From contig NZ_SMLZ01000106.1 of assembly GCF_009711415.1 (NCBI RefSeq), positions 26,445 through 90,444 on the forward strand: a stretch of DNA of 64,000 nt, given 5' to 3'. Positions within the stretch are counted from its first letter, which is position 1. Every line of letters starts with the position of its first letter. Of this stretch, positions 8,252 through 17,844 are shown piece by piece. The position numbers were made by a program, and so were the translations under genes. Under the pieces are notes generated by a model. That model saw only the letters and a program-made list of their open reading frames with translations, had not been told where the DNA came from and did no database searches. Source of the stretch: Roseibium denhamense. Lineage in GTDB: Bacteria; Pseudomonadota; Alphaproteobacteria; Rhizobiales; Stappiaceae.

Positions 8252-9439
8252 ATGCATGACGTGACCCTTCGATTTTCAAGAGATGAATATGACCAGCGGG
8301 TCGCCAAAACGCGGAAGGCGATGGACGCGGCAGGCCTGGATCTGCTGATCGTTTCCGACCCTTCCAACATGAACTGGCTGACCGGCTATGACGGATGGTC
8401 GTTTTACGTGCACCAGGCGGTTCTTGTTGGGCTGGATGGAGACCCCATCTGGTTTGGCCGCGGACAGGATGCAAATGGCGCGCTGCGCACGTGTTTCATG
8501 CATCCGGACAATATTATCGGCTATCCCGATCACTATGTTCAGTCATTCGAACGACACCCCATGGAAGTCCTCTCCGCCCTGATCGAAGAAAGGGGTGTGG
8601 GTGCGGTACGCATCGGCGTGGAGATGGACAATTATTACTTCTCGGCGGCCGCTTTCGCGTGTTTGCAGAAGCATCTGCCCAATGCCCGTTTCCAGGATGC
8701 TACTGCGCTGGTGAACTGGCAGCGGGCCGTCAAGTCATCACGTGAGTTGGACTATATGCGCCTTGCCGGTCGCAAGGTGGAAAAAATCCACCAGCGGATC
8801 CTGGAAAAGGCCGAGCCGGGCCTGCGCAAAAGCGATCTTGTGTCTGAAATCTATGATGCCACTTTGAGGTATAATCCGGATATCGGCGCTGGCGGTGACT
8901 ATCCCGCGATTGTCCCGCTGGTACCCTCCGGCAGCGATGCGGCTGCCCCGCACTTAACCTGGGACGACCAGCCTATGCGGGTTGACGAGGGAACGTTCTT
9001 CGAAGTCGCCGGTGTGCACAACCGGTATCACTGCCCGCTCTCTCGCACGCTGTATCTTGGCACGCCTCCGCAAAAGTTTCTGGATGCGGAACAGGCCGTG
9101 CTGGAAGGCCTGGAAGCCGGTCTGGAAGTCGCCAAGGCGGGGAACCTTTGCGAGGACATTGCCCATGCCTTTTTCAAGGTTTTGAAGCGCCATGGCATCA
9201 CGAAAGACAACCGGACCGGATACCCAATCGGCCTGTCTTATCCGCCGGACTGGGGGGAGCGGACCATGTCCTTGCGCAGCGGTGATACGACCGTGCTTGA
9301 GGAGAACATGACCTTTCACTTCATGACCGGGCTCTGGATGGACGACTGGGGCTTTGAAATCACCGAAAGCATCGTGATCGGCCAGACCGGTCCGGAATGT
9401 CTTGCCAATGTTCCACGCAAACTTTTTGTGAAGGACTAG
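8252..9439 (+). CDS. doeA: Ectoine hydrolase DoeA (M24 peptidase-like)
   Basis: 395 residues of the M24 (pita-bread, creatinase/aminopeptidase P) fold. The N-terminal creatinase-like domain has LTGYDGWSFYVHQ, and the catalytic domain has DEGTFFEVAGVHNRYHCP and ENMTFHFMTGLW. DoeA opens the ectoine ring to give mainly N-alpha-acetyl-L-2,4-diaminobutyrate, the substrate of the next gene and an inducer of EnuR. Start ATG 8252 has GAGAGGAC upstream. It lies 16 bases after eutC and 2 bases before doeB, so these are cotranscribed. In Ruegeria pomeroyi the equivalent gene is called eutD. Confidence 0.9.
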   Translation: MHDVTLRFSRDEYDQRVAKTRKAMDAAGLDLLIVSDPSNMNWLTGYDGWSFYVHQAVLVGLDGDPIWFGRGQDANGALRTCFMHPDNIIGYPDHYVQSFERHPMEVLSALIEERGVGAVRIGVEMDNYYFSAAAFACLQKHLPNARFQDATALVNWQRAVKSSRELDYMRLAGRKVEKIHQRILEKAEPGLRKSDLVSEIYDATLRYNPDIGAGGDYPAIVPLVPSGSDAAAPHLTWDDQPMRVDEGTFFEVAGVHNRYHCPLSRTLYLGTPPQKFLDAEQAVLEGLEAGLEVAKAGNLCEDIAHAFFKVLKRHGITKDNRTGYPIGLSYPPDWGERTMSLRSGDTTVLEENMTFHFMTGLWMDDWGFEITESIVIGQTGPECLANVPRKLFVKD

Positions 9440-9441
9440 CA

Positions 9442-10431
9442 ATGGCGGAGAACCCGATCAGCCCCACCGTTCCGTTTGACCGGGACGGGACGCATCATGG
9501 TTTCCTGCGCCTTCCCTATAGCCGGGATGATTCCGCCTGGGGCTCGGTGATGATCCCGATCACTGTCATCCGCAACGGGGACGGCCCGACCGCGCTATTG
9601 ACCGGCGGTAACCACGGCGACGAATATGAAGGCCCGGTTGCCCTGCAGAACCTGGCGCTGACCCTAACGCCAGAAGACATCAGAGGGCGGGTCATCATCG
9701 TGCCCGCGTTCAACTATCCGGCTTTCGAAGCCGGGACGCGCACCTCACCGATCGACAAGGGAAACTTGAACCGGTCGTTTCCCGGGAGGCCGGACGGCAC
9801 GGTCACGCAAAAGATCGCCCATTATTTCGACAGTGTTCTCATTCCGATGGCCGATATCGTTCTGGATTTTCATTCCGGCGGCAAAACCCTCGATTTCGTT
9901 CCTTTTGCCTCGGCCCATGTTCTGGAGAACAAGGCCCAGCAGGCGGCCTGCGTAGCCGCAGTTGAAGCGTTCAACGCACCCTATACGGCGATCATGCTCG
10001 AGATTGACAATGCCGGCATGTATGACACCGCCGTTGAAACCAAGGGCAAGGTATTCGTGACAACCGAACTTGGCGGCGGGGGCACGGCAACGGCCCGCTC
10101 AATCGCCATTGCCAAAAAGGGCGTCCACAATGTCCTGTGTCATGCCGGTATCTTGCAGGGTGAGTTGGAGCGCCATCCGACGGTCATGCTCGACATGCCG
10201 GACGAGCGCTGTTTCGTGTTCTGCGAAACCGGCGGCATGATCGAACCGGTCGTTGACCTTGGCGAAGACATCATCGAAGGCGACCTGCTCGCAAAGGTCT
10301 GGCCTATGGGGAGCACGGGCCGTAAGCCATCCGAATACCGGGCCAAGCGCCCCGGTATTTTGATGGCCCGGCATCTTCCAGGATTGATCAAACCGGGGGA
10401 CTGCCTCGCCGTAGTTGCAACCGTTGTTTAG
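9442..10431 (+). CDS. doeB: N-alpha-acetyl-L-2,4-diaminobutyrate deacetylase DoeB
   Basis: 329 residues, a zinc hydrolase of the aspartoacylase/succinylglutamate-desuccinylase (M14-like) group. The metal-binding motif TGGNHGDEYEGPVAL gives His and Glu, and VLDFHSGGK gives the second His. DoeB removes acetate from N-alpha-acetyl-diaminobutyrate, making diaminobutyrate for DoeD. The chosen ATG is 2 bases after the doeA stop; an earlier in-frame start would run into doeA. This is the last gene of the plus arm, followed by a strong hairpin. Confidence 0.9.
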   Translation: MAENPISPTVPFDRDGTHHGFLRLPYSRDDSAWGSVMIPITVIRNGDGPTALLTGGNHGDEYEGPVALQNLALTLTPEDIRGRVIIVPAFNYPAFEAGTRTSPIDKGNLNRSFPGRPDGTVTQKIAHYFDSVLIPMADIVLDFHSGGKTLDFVPFASAHVLENKAQQAACVAAVEAFNAPYTAIMLEIDNAGMYDTAVETKGKVFVTTELGGGGTATARSIAIAKKGVHNVLCHAGILQGELERHPTVMLDMPDERCFVFCETGGMIEPVVDLGEDIIEGDLLAKVWPMGSTGRKPSEYRAKRPGILMARHLPGLIKPGDCLAVVATVV

Positions 10432-10527
10432 CCGTCTTAATAGATAGAAATCTAAATGGCCTACTGGTTTTGTAAACGGCGCCTCGGACTACCATTCTAA
10501 CCAGACGGGCGTGCCGTGCGGGTTCGA

Positions 10528-10560
10528 GCGCTGACAGGGTTTGTTCCACCCCGTCAGCGC
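10528..10560. terminator. Hairpin between convergent doeB and the RTX gene
   Basis: GCGCTGACAGGG at 10528-10539 pairs with CCCCGTCAGCGC at 10549-10560, 11 of 12 positions, with a 9-base loop. It stands between two convergent genes and could end both transcripts, but neither side has a long T-run. Confidence 0.55.
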
Positions 10561-10571
10561 CACGCTCCGCA

Positions 10572-12827
10572 TCAAAAAATGAACGGGTCTTCAGCTACGA
10601 ACTGTTCGGATGTTTCGATAGTGTCATCGACATTCACCAGGAACGCGTCCTTGGTTTCCTTCACTCTCACGGACACGTAGGTGTCTCCATCAAAGTCATG
10701 AACCTTGATTTTCAGCTGGCTCATGCTGTCAATACCGAGAGAAGACCCGAATTTAATTGTATCAACGCCAAGCTGAAAGTCTTCGATCACATCGAGGGCT
10801 CTGACATCCCACCCGACATCCCGCAGGTTGATCAGGTCCGGCCCATAGAAGACGAACTGATCCTTGCCCCAGCCGCCGTAGAGCGTGTCAGCGCCAGGTC
10901 CCCCGACAAGGGTGTCTGCCCCCTGATCGCCGTAGAGCGTGTCATCCCCAATATGTCCGCGCAAGATGTCCTTTCCGCGCCCGCCGGTCAGCACATCCGC
11001 GCCGTTCCAGCCGGACAGATCGTCATTGCCGTCCAGACCGTTCATGATGTCGGGATCATCGGTCCCATAGAGCTTATCGTCGTTCTCTGTCCCATCGATG
11101 ATGTAGGTCGACGGGTCGAACTCGCCCTCATTCAGGTGAATGCGGTCAATGCCGGCCTGCCGCGACCGGCCCGAGAGTTCAAGGATATAGGTTTCGCCTG
11201 CGACCAGATCGTCGAACCGGGCCGGGGCAAAGCTGTGGTTGGATTCGAACGTCGTGCCCCAAAGGAACTGCTCTGAGTTGCCGGAGAAGAAAACCTTGGT
11301 GTGATCCTGCAGGACCTCGCCGTCCGCGGTTTTTAAACGGAAGAAGAAGTCGTTGTTCCGGTCATGGTTTTCGCCGGTGTCTGGCTTCCAGCCCCGGTAG
11401 GACATGTAATAGTCGCCGTCCACATCAACGGTGAACTTGAACGAAACGGTATCCTGCGGCTGATTGAAGGAATCTGTCGGGCTGTCCCAGATCAACAGTC
11501 CGTCCCCTGTGGATCCGTCCACGTCACTGAGCGCCCAATTGCCCGTCAGCTCGGCCGTTTCCGCCTCGATCACGACGTTCCCGTTCTTGCCGATGCTGAC
11601 GCCATCGAGGATGGGCGATGCGATTTCGTCATTGGGCGTGTAGGCAGCGGGATCTGACAGGTACTCCTCAACATCGGCCGGTGTGCCGTCATCTTCGCCG
11701 GTGAGTGCATAAAACAGCATGCCCGCGTCCGAAGGGTCGTTCGGCTTTCCGGCATCCACCCCTTCATCGGCCAGATACATGATGGCACGGGCATCCTGGT
11801 AGAGTGGTTCGCCGGTCTCATCGAGCCAGGACCAGCTTTGATTGTAAAAACCGCGGAAGTTGTTGTTACCGCCATTCTGGTCGGCAATCTCAATGAAGTT
11901 CACTTCCGGAAATTCAATGCGGATGTCCGCCCAGGAATGGGTTTCCGTCAGACCCGGATAGCTGGGATTGTCGATATCAGTGGCGTCCTGGTTCCAGGTG
12001 GAATGGGACAGCAGCGTGACATTGGCAAGGTTCGCCGGATCCGCTTGCTCCAGCGCCCGGTAGGTGGCGTCCATCGGCCCGCCTTCAAGGATCAGGACGG
12101 ACTGGCCGGAATTGATCATTGAAACGAGGCGTGCCGTCGTTCCGTCGATGTCCTCCTGATAGTTGTAGGAGCTGATGCCGAGGGAGCGTGCGAAAGCGCC
12201 GCCGGCGTCAAGAGCCTCAAGACGGCCGTCTTCATTCGCCTGGCTCAGGTTGTTGCCGTAAAAAAAGCTGGTCTTGTCCTCGATACCGGCGGCATCCGCG
12301 AGCAGGGCCGCAATTGGCAGCGCTGCGATGTCGTCCGGATCGTTGTTGTTGCCGTCGAAGTGGAAGACGATTTGATCAAACTGGCTGGCCAAAACGTCGG
12401 CGGCGAGCGGCGGTGCTGGCTGCTCCGGGTCCTGCCGGATCGCGAGTTCAACGTGGAATGTGTCGAGAACGGCGCCGGTCTTGTTCCGGCCCTCGTAAAT
12501 CGTCACGCTCATATCCTGAAGCGCGGCGGACAGGTCCAGGACCCCTTCGCCATAATCGCCCAGCATGTTGTCGCCGAAGAGCATGAAAGGCGGATAGTTT
12601 TCCACGCGGGTGGTGTCCCCAAGCGTGAGCTCGACACTGCCGACCGACCCTTCAGGATCTGTCAGTTGGGCGCCGATCGTGATGCTGCGTCCGGCGAGAT
12701 CTGCGTGCGGGATGACATCACCCGGTCCGAAATAGGTGATGATCTCATCAGTTTGAGCGTCAGCGATGAAAAACGTCAGCAGGCCAAGACCTGGTTTGGT
12801 GACGGTGGAGGCGGTCAGGAAATCCAT
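10572..12827 (-). CDS. Secreted RTX-type protein with nucleoside-hydrolase-like and carbohydrate-binding-like domains
   Basis: 751 residues without a classical signal peptide. Residues about 1-140 are a beta-rich, cadherin-like segment. Residues about 145-420 contain FHFDGNNNDPDDIAALPIAA and LILEGGPMDATYRAL, an acidic metal-binding pattern like nucleoside hydrolase/DUF1593 folds. Residues about 440-590 resemble a family 6 type carbohydrate-binding module (VIEAETAEL, ending GIDRIHLNEGE). Near 595-690 come at least four RTX calcium repeats (GGRGKDILRG, GDQGADTLVGG, GGPGADTLYGG), then a C-terminal block typical of type I secretion. No type I exporter genes are next to it. The substrate is unknown; a role in polysaccharide or nucleoside breakdown outside the cell is a guess. 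Confidence 0.75.
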   Translation of the reverse strand: MDFLTASTVTKPGLGLLTFFIADAQTDEIITYFGPGDVIPHADLAGRSITIGAQLTDPEGSVGSVELTLGDTTRVENYPPFMLFGDNMLGDYGEGVLDLSAALQDMSVTIYEGRNKTGAVLDTFHVELAIRQDPEQPAPPLAADVLASQFDQIVFHFDGNNNDPDDIAALPIAALLADAAGIEDKTSFFYGNNLSQANEDGRLEALDAGGAFARSLGISSYNYQEDIDGTTARLVSMINSGQSVLILEGGPMDATYRALEQADPANLANVTLLSHSTWNQDATDIDNPSYPGLTETHSWADIRIEFPEVNFIEIADQNGGNNNFRGFYNQSWSWLDETGEPLYQDARAIMYLADEGVDAGKPNDPSDAGMLFYALTGEDDGTPADVEEYLSDPAAYTPNDEIASPILDGVSIGKNGNVVIEAETAELTGNWALSDVDGSTGDGLLIWDSPTDSFNQPQDTVSFKFTVDVDGDYYMSYRGWKPDTGENHDRNNDFFFRLKTADGEVLQDHTKVFFSGNSEQFLWGTTFESNHSFAPARFDDLVAGETYILELSGRSRQAGIDRIHLNEGEFDPSTYIIDGTENDDKLYGTDDPDIMNGLDGNDDLSGWNGADVLTGGRGKDILRGHIGDDTLYGDQGADTLVGGPGADTLYGGWGKDQFVFYGPDLINLRDVGWDVRALDVIEDFQLGVDTIKFGSSLGIDSMSQLKIKVHDFDGDTYVSVRVKETKDAFLVNVDDTIETSEQFVAEDPFIF

Positions 12828-13181
12828 GGCGGTCTTGCCTTTTGACGGAGTAAGTACCCCGCTATTTCACCGGGTTCCCGCTTGTGTGGGCCTGACCTAT
12901 GTGACCGCCTGTGGATGACCGCAAGCGCGCCGGTATGATGTCAAGCGTGCAAAATCTGCCATCTTTGCATCGCTGGCTGCAGAAAACGGTCGCTGTAGCT
13001 TCTCAGGCTCGCCGATCTCGCACAGTTCGAACCCACGCGAGCAGGACCTGCGCGTTGATTAAGCGCACCGAATTCGTCAGCACAAACCCGGTTTCCTGAT
13101 CACGTGAGGGTCAGTCATTGGCACCGCCATGGCTGCCCCCTGGGAGAAAACGTGTGCTGTCCTGCGCGCTAGATCTACGTG
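12828..13181. other. Intergenic stretch with no recognised feature
   Basis: 354 bases holding the promoter side of the RTX gene and the 3' side of the small monooxygenase gene. No convincing gene, repeat or terminator was seen. Confidence 0.5.
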
Positions 13182-13472
13182 TTATTCGATCTCCGTCATC
13201 TCGTTTAGGGTGAACTGCGCAACCGCCCCATCGGTTGCCAACATGTAGGCCGAAAGATGCGGAGCGTTCATGTGGTCTTGCCACAATGCGCGGCTCTCCC
13301 AGTTTTCGTAGAACATGAAATGCGCCGGGTTTTCGTTGTCTTGGTGAAGATCATAATTGATACAGCCTTTTTCCGCGCGCGTGATAGAGAGCAATTTCAG
13401 CAGTTCAGCTTTGACAAGGTCGATCTTGTCCTCTTTAGCGTGGATATTGGCGACAATGGTTAGCTTGGTCAT
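13182..13472 (-). CDS. Antibiotic-biosynthesis-monooxygenase (ABM) family protein, putative quinol monooxygenase
   Basis: 96 residues, a single ABM ferredoxin-like domain. It starts MTKLTIVANIHAKEDKIDLV and contains the typical GCINYDLHQDNENPAHFMFYE core and a WESRALWQDHMN helix. Such proteins act as dimers on quinols or similar aromatics, or as small stress proteins; the substrate is not predictable. ATG 13472 is the only methionine that fits the domain, and the longer upstream frame has no homology. It diverges from a LysR gene 103 bases away, which probably controls it. Confidence 0.8.
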   Translation of the reverse strand: MTKLTIVANIHAKEDKIDLVKAELLKLLSITRAEKGCINYDLHQDNENPAHFMFYENWESRALWQDHMNAPHLSAYMLATDGAVAQFTLNEMTEIE

Positions 13473-13575
13473 GGTGGCATCTTTCGGTGTTTGAAGTTGA
13501 TGAGTGAGAACTAACCACTTGCTGTGACCGGATAAACGGCGCATCATCGAAAATATAATCCGGAAAAAACGTTTA

Positions 13576-14463
13576 ATGCTGATCGATAACATTCGGCTTT
13601 TCCAGACCATCGCCCAGAAAGGCAGTCTTGTTGCCGCTGCGCGAGAAGTTGGGCTTTCGGCCACGACCGTGTCGGAACGGCTTGCAGCTTTGGAAGCGTA
13701 TTATGGAGTCGTCCTCCTTAATCGTACGACACGAACACTCAGCCTGACGGATGAGGGACGGACCTTGCTCGACGGAGCAAAGTCGGTTCTGGCCGAGATC
13801 GAAGACCTCGATACACGCATCCGGCATGGTGCTGGTATGCTAACAGGGCCTATCCGCATCAGCGCTCCCATGGACCTCGGACGCGGCCTCGTCTCTGACA
13901 TTATTGAACGCTTCGGCCAAGATCATCCAGAAATTTCGGTCGAACTGGCCTTGTCGGACGCCTATGTCGATATCGTCGGCCTTGGATTTGATCTTGCCCT
14001 TAGGTTCGGTGAGATCACCGATAGCTCCCTTCGCACGCGAACGGTCGGCCGCTATCGACGAATCGTTTGTGCGGCTCCCTCCTACTTGAACGAACACGGG
14101 ACGCCGCGCGTGCCGGAAGATCTGGCAAACCACAACTGTCTGATCATGCGGTTCGGGTCGAGCCTTGACAATGTCTGGCTTTTTGGAACCGGGGCATCCA
14201 CGCAAAAGATCACGGTGCGCGGCGATAGAGTGGTCAACGATGGCCACCTTGTGCGGCGCTGGGCCCTGGCGGGGCACGGCATTACGCAAAAATCCGAAAT
14301 TGATGTTGGTCCAGACTTGCGGGCAGGCCGGCTGGTGGCCGTGCTCGAAGACTATTCTGCACCACCGACCCCATTGCAGATCATGTTCCCACCCGGTCGT
14401 GCGCAGCCCCGCCGAGTTGGCGCCTTTGCAAATGCTCTTCGGGCTGGATTCAGGAGTTCTTAA
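13576..14463 (+). CDS. LysR-family transcriptional regulator
   Basis: 295 residues. The N-terminal winged helix (FQTIAQKGSLVAAAREVGLS, then TVSERLAALE) belongs to the subgroup of LysR regulators with a short, CrgA-like start. The substrate-binding domain follows (GPIRISAPMDLGRGLV). It diverges from the ABM monooxygenase gene, an arrangement typical of a LysR regulator and its target. The inducer is unknown. Confidence 0.85.
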   Translation: MLIDNIRLFQTIAQKGSLVAAAREVGLSATTVSERLAALEAYYGVVLLNRTTRTLSLTDEGRTLLDGAKSVLAEIEDLDTRIRHGAGMLTGPIRISAPMDLGRGLVSDIIERFGQDHPEISVELALSDAYVDIVGLGFDLALRFGEITDSSLRTRTVGRYRRIVCAAPSYLNEHGTPRVPEDLANHNCLIMRFGSSLDNVWLFGTGASTQKITVRGDRVVNDGHLVRRWALAGHGITQKSEIDVGPDLRAGRLVAVLEDYSAPPTPLQIMFPPGRAQPRRVGAFANALRAGFRSS

Positions 14464-15053
14464 AATCAGGATACTTACTAAAAAGCGTAGAGGCGGCTGG
14501 CCCAGGATAACATCAAGTGTTGCCCTAACACTCTCCCCCTATGGTGCTGCGCGCCTTCCGCAAATGGAACACCATTGGGAAACATCCGACCTTAGTCCCG
14601 TCCGCCACTCCATTTTCTGACGTCTACATCGCGGCATACATTGGCCCAATGGTGTGATTGAATACTGACGGTTTCGCTCATTGCCCTTCCAGGTATAAAT
14701 TGAAGCCAATGCTCCCATGGCTTCAATTTTTTCGAGTTCCGGGATGACTGTGTTTCCCGTGATCCCAAACATAGATGACTATAAATCTCATTTGAAATTC
14801 ACCTAATACGGTGCTCAGAAATGTGAACCTCTATCGAGATGAGAATTCCTCAAGATGTCTGGCAACCTTGGCCGGCTACGAGGTACACGCCAACGAGCCG
14901 CCTCCGCCGCAGCACATCCCATCACGTTATTCAAAATTTGGTTTTGAACACACCGGCGGTGTGCAGATAAAGTTTTAGGAAAATTCAAGCATACCAAGAG
15001 ACAACTCTGGGACAGCAGCCCGCCCGGGCGGGAAAACAGCATGTGAGACAAAA
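14464..15053. other. 590-base stretch with at most a gene fragment
   Basis: It lies between the LysR gene and the antiporter gene. Apart from the possible winged-helix remnant at 14539-14772 on the minus strand, I saw no gene, repeat or terminator. Confidence 0.4.
14539..14772 (-). pseudogene. Possible remnant of a winged-helix (PadR/MarR-like) regulator
   Basis: The first 40 residues contain TVIPELEKIEAMGAL followed by ERNRQYSITPLGQ. This resembles recognition helix plus wing of PadR- or MarR-like regulators, where a motif like R-x-Y-x-L/I-T-x-x-G ends the wing. The rest is not recognisable, and there is a stop just upstream of the ATG. I treat it as a decayed fragment; chance resemblance is quite possible. 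Confidence 0.25.
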
Positions 15054-16616
15054 ATGCATTTTGAAGTCTTCGCAATCGGAACTGCCTTCTTGTTCGGACT
15101 TGCAGTACGGCAGGTCGGTCTGCCGCCTCTGGTGGGTTTCCTGGCTGCGGGATTTTTCATCAACATAATCGGCCCAAGATTCGGATTGCCCGCCGAGACA
15201 GGCCCGATCCTGGAATACATTGCAAATCTCGGTGTCCTGATGTTGTTGTTCACCATCGGGCTCAAGCTGAAGCTTCGGCAAATTGCCGAACCGCAGGTCA
15301 TCGGCGGCGCTTTGATCCATTTTGGCGTATCGATTGTGTTGTTCACGCCGATTATCAGGCTGCTCTTTACGTCCGACTGGATGAGCGCCTTGCTGGTCGG
15401 GATCGCCCTCGGGTTTTCTTCAACGGTCTTGTCGGCAAAAATTCTGGAAGCCAAACGCGAACTCGGCACGTTCCATGGCCGGACGGCCATCGGCATTCTC
15501 ATTGTGCAGGATATCATTGCCCTTGTTGTCCTGGCGATTTTTGCCGGCAAACTGCCCGGCCCGTGGGCCCTTTTGATCTTTGCAACACCTTTGCTCAGAC
15601 CTGTTCTTTTCAAGCTGCTCGATCTGGCCGGTCACGACGAAGTTTTGCTGTTAACCGGTATGATGCTGAGCCTGGTCATTGGCGGTGTCGGGTTTGAGAT
15701 CATCGGCTTGAAAGGTGAAATTGGCGCCCTGGTGATGGGCCTACTGCTGTCGAGCCACCCACGTGCAGGCGAGTTGTCGAACTCCCTATGGGCGCTCAAG
15801 GAAGTGTTCCTGATCGGCTTTTTTCTCTCAATCGGCATGTCGGGACTGCCCGACTGGAATTCGATCGGCTTCGCGCTGGTTCTCGGCGTCCTGTTGCCGC
15901 TCAAAGGCGTATTGTTTTTCTTCATCCTGCTTGCGTTCAAGCTCCGCGCGCGTACGTCGTTTGTCACCGCGTTGTCGCTCACCGCGTATAGCGAGTTCGG
16001 CTTGATCGTTGCCGCGGGCATTCCCGCAGCACAGGACTATCTCGTGCCTCTGGCAATTGCGGTGTCTGTTTCGTTTCTCATTGCAGCACCGCTTAACAGG
16101 TTCGCTCATCCGATTTTCGAACGGTACGAAAAACAACTGCAGCGGTTCGAACTGTCGACCCGTCATCCGGACGAGCAACCAACAGACCTTGGCGATGCCA
16201 ATGTCCTGGTGTTTGGGATGGGCCGGACCGGAACAGCCGCCTATAAAGCTTTGGTGCAAAGGGGTCGCCGGCCTATTGGCCTGGACGCTGATGTCTACAA
16301 GGTCGAGGCACACACCAAGGCCGGGCGGAACGTGATCTTCGCCGATGCGGAGGACAGCAACTTTTGGAACAGCGTGGATTTGACGGGCATTTCGGCCGCG
16401 GTTCTTGCCATGGACGATCTCGAAGCCAAGCTGATTGCTGCGCGAAGACTAAGGGGCGGTGGCTTTTCGGGTACGATTGTCAGCCATGCGCTGCACGCCA
16501 ATCACGTCGAGCAAATAACTGAAGCCGGCGCTGATCAAACCTACCTGACCATGCAGGAAGCCGGTCAGAGCCTTGCCATCCATGCAATTGAATCCACACA
16601 CTTTGAGAAAGCATGA
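15054..16616 (+). CDS. CPA2-family cation:proton antiporter with C-terminal RCK/TrkA-N domain
   Basis: 520 residues. About 11-12 membrane segments span residues 1-355, with CPA2 motifs LGVLMLLFTIGLKLK, GFSSTVLSAKIL and IGILIVQDIIALVVL (the QD transport-core pair). A cytoplasmic NAD-binding Rossmann domain follows (VLVFGMGRTGTAAYKAL, residues about 382-500). It resembles YbaL/KefB-type potassium/proton antiporters, which respond to nucleotides or glutathione adducts; the ion is inferred from the family. It stands alone between a LysR gene and the convergent tetronate operon. Confidence 0.85.
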   Translation: MHFEVFAIGTAFLFGLAVRQVGLPPLVGFLAAGFFINIIGPRFGLPAETGPILEYIANLGVLMLLFTIGLKLKLRQIAEPQVIGGALIHFGVSIVLFTPIIRLLFTSDWMSALLVGIALGFSSTVLSAKILEAKRELGTFHGRTAIGILIVQDIIALVVLAIFAGKLPGPWALLIFATPLLRPVLFKLLDLAGHDEVLLLTGMMLSLVIGGVGFEIIGLKGEIGALVMGLLLSSHPRAGELSNSLWALKEVFLIGFFLSIGMSGLPDWNSIGFALVLGVLLPLKGVLFFFILLAFKLRARTSFVTALSLTAYSEFGLIVAAGIPAAQDYLVPLAIAVSVSFLIAAPLNRFAHPIFERYEKQLQRFELSTRHPDEQPTDLGDANVLVFGMGRTGTAAYKALVQRGRRPIGLDADVYKVEAHTKAGRNVIFADAEDSNFWNSVDLTGISAAVLAMDDLEAKLIAARRLRGGGFSGTIVSHALHANHVEQITEAGADQTYLTMQEAGQSLAIHAIESTHFEKA

Positions 16617-16725
16617 CTCTCAAGCCTTACCGATCATGACGCGCTGGCGATGGCCGGTTTCACGGCCTATCAGTTGAGGGTGTACAGGCACCTTCGAAAC
16701 TAACAGCCCTGTATAGACCGGCGGG

Positions 16726-17832
16726 CTATTGCGCCGCGACCTGGCTGCGCTGGGCGACTCTTTCGGCAACGGTCCGGGCAATCGCTTTTGTTCCCATATC
16801 TCCGCCAAACTCAAACGGCCGCAAGAGATTTTCCTGAAAACCGGTTTCAACGGATTGGTTGATCAGATCGGCGGCATCGGAAAGCGCAGGCTGCCCGAGT
16901 TTGCTGGCAAGATAATCCAGCATCAAGGCCCCACTCAGGATCGCTGCCAGCGGATTTGCCTTGTCTTGCCCCATGATATCCGGGGCGCTGCCGTGCGCCG
17001 GTTGGAACAGGCCGGTGTCATCTCCAATCTCGGCGCAGGCCGCCATGCCCATACCGCCCACAAGACCGCCTGCCAGGTCGGACAAGATGTCCCCGAACAT
17101 GTTTTCAGTCACCAGGACATCAAACTCCCAGGGTTTGCGCACGAGATCGAGCGCCTGAGCGTCCACATAGTTGTAGCTGACAGGTACATCAGTGTTGTCT
17201 GCCCTGACCTCATCGAAAATCTGACGGAAGAAGGCTAGCGAGGTGAACACATTGGCCTTGTCAACGCATGTCAATTTGCCCGATGTGCCCTTGTTCCGGC
17301 GCTTGCGGGCCAGATCAAACGCGAACTGGTGGAGTTTGGTGGTGGTCTTTCGGGTAATGCGGAGTATGTCCTGCACCTCGTCGTCGTTGACGACCAGCGA
17401 GCGTTTATGGGCAGCAGCCGAGTAAAAAAGCCCTTCCGTGGACTCCCGCAAGATAATGAGGTCGATCCCAGCCGCTCTTGGATCGGCCAGCCGCTGGGGC
17501 GCATTGGGATAGGCTTTGACCGGGCGAACCCCGGCGTATAGACCAAAGCGGTCCCGCAATCTTAAGTGCGGGGAGATTTCCGTTCCGTCTTCATGGCGTA
17601 TCGAGGGCAGACCGATTGCGCCCAGGAATATCGCATCGGCGGTTTCAGCGCGCTCCTCACCACCTGGCTCGATATCGCGTCCCGTCTCGTGAAAATAACC
17701 GGCACCTGCTTGGATCTCATCATAATGAGGCATCGATTGCCCCGTTTTATGAAGCGCCGCCTCAATCACCTTGAGAGCTGCGTCTGCGACATCAACGCCA
17801 ATACCGTCCCCTTTGATGAGCGCAATTTTCAT
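16726..17832 (-). CDS. Isopropylmalate/tartrate dehydrogenase-like hydroxyacid dehydrogenase
   Basis: 368 residues of the beta-decarboxylating dehydrogenase family. It starts MKIALIKGDGIGVDVA and has the family signature NYVDAQALDLVRKPWEFDVL then NMFGDILSDLAGGLVGG, and an NAD-site region FQPAHGSAPDIMGQ. These enzymes oxidise a 2-hydroxyacid at NAD, often with decarboxylation. As the last gene after otnK and otnC, the likely substrate is a four-carbon acid sugar or tartrate-like acid, not isopropylmalate. It is 12 bases after otnC. Known tetronate pathways use other dehydrogenase families, which makes this placement notable. Confidence 0.85.
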   Translation of the reverse strand: MKIALIKGDGIGVDVADAALKVIEAALHKTGQSMPHYDEIQAGAGYFHETGRDIEPGGEERAETADAIFLGAIGLPSIRHEDGTEISPHLRLRDRFGLYAGVRPVKAYPNAPQRLADPRAAGIDLIILRESTEGLFYSAAAHKRSLVVNDDEVQDILRITRKTTTKLHQFAFDLARKRRNKGTSGKLTCVDKANVFTSLAFFRQIFDEVRADNTDVPVSYNYVDAQALDLVRKPWEFDVLVTENMFGDILSDLAGGLVGGMGMAACAEIGDDTGLFQPAHGSAPDIMGQDKANPLAAILSGALMLDYLASKLGQPALSDAADLINQSVETGFQENLLRPFEFGGDMGTKAIARTVAERVAQRSQVAAQ

Positions 17833-17844
17833 GAGTGCAGTTCC

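Noticed and set aside
12188-12586. Arginine-rich plus-strand frame
   Set aside because: It is antisense to the well-supported RTX gene; Arg/Pro-rich frames are typical shadows of high-GC coding sequence.
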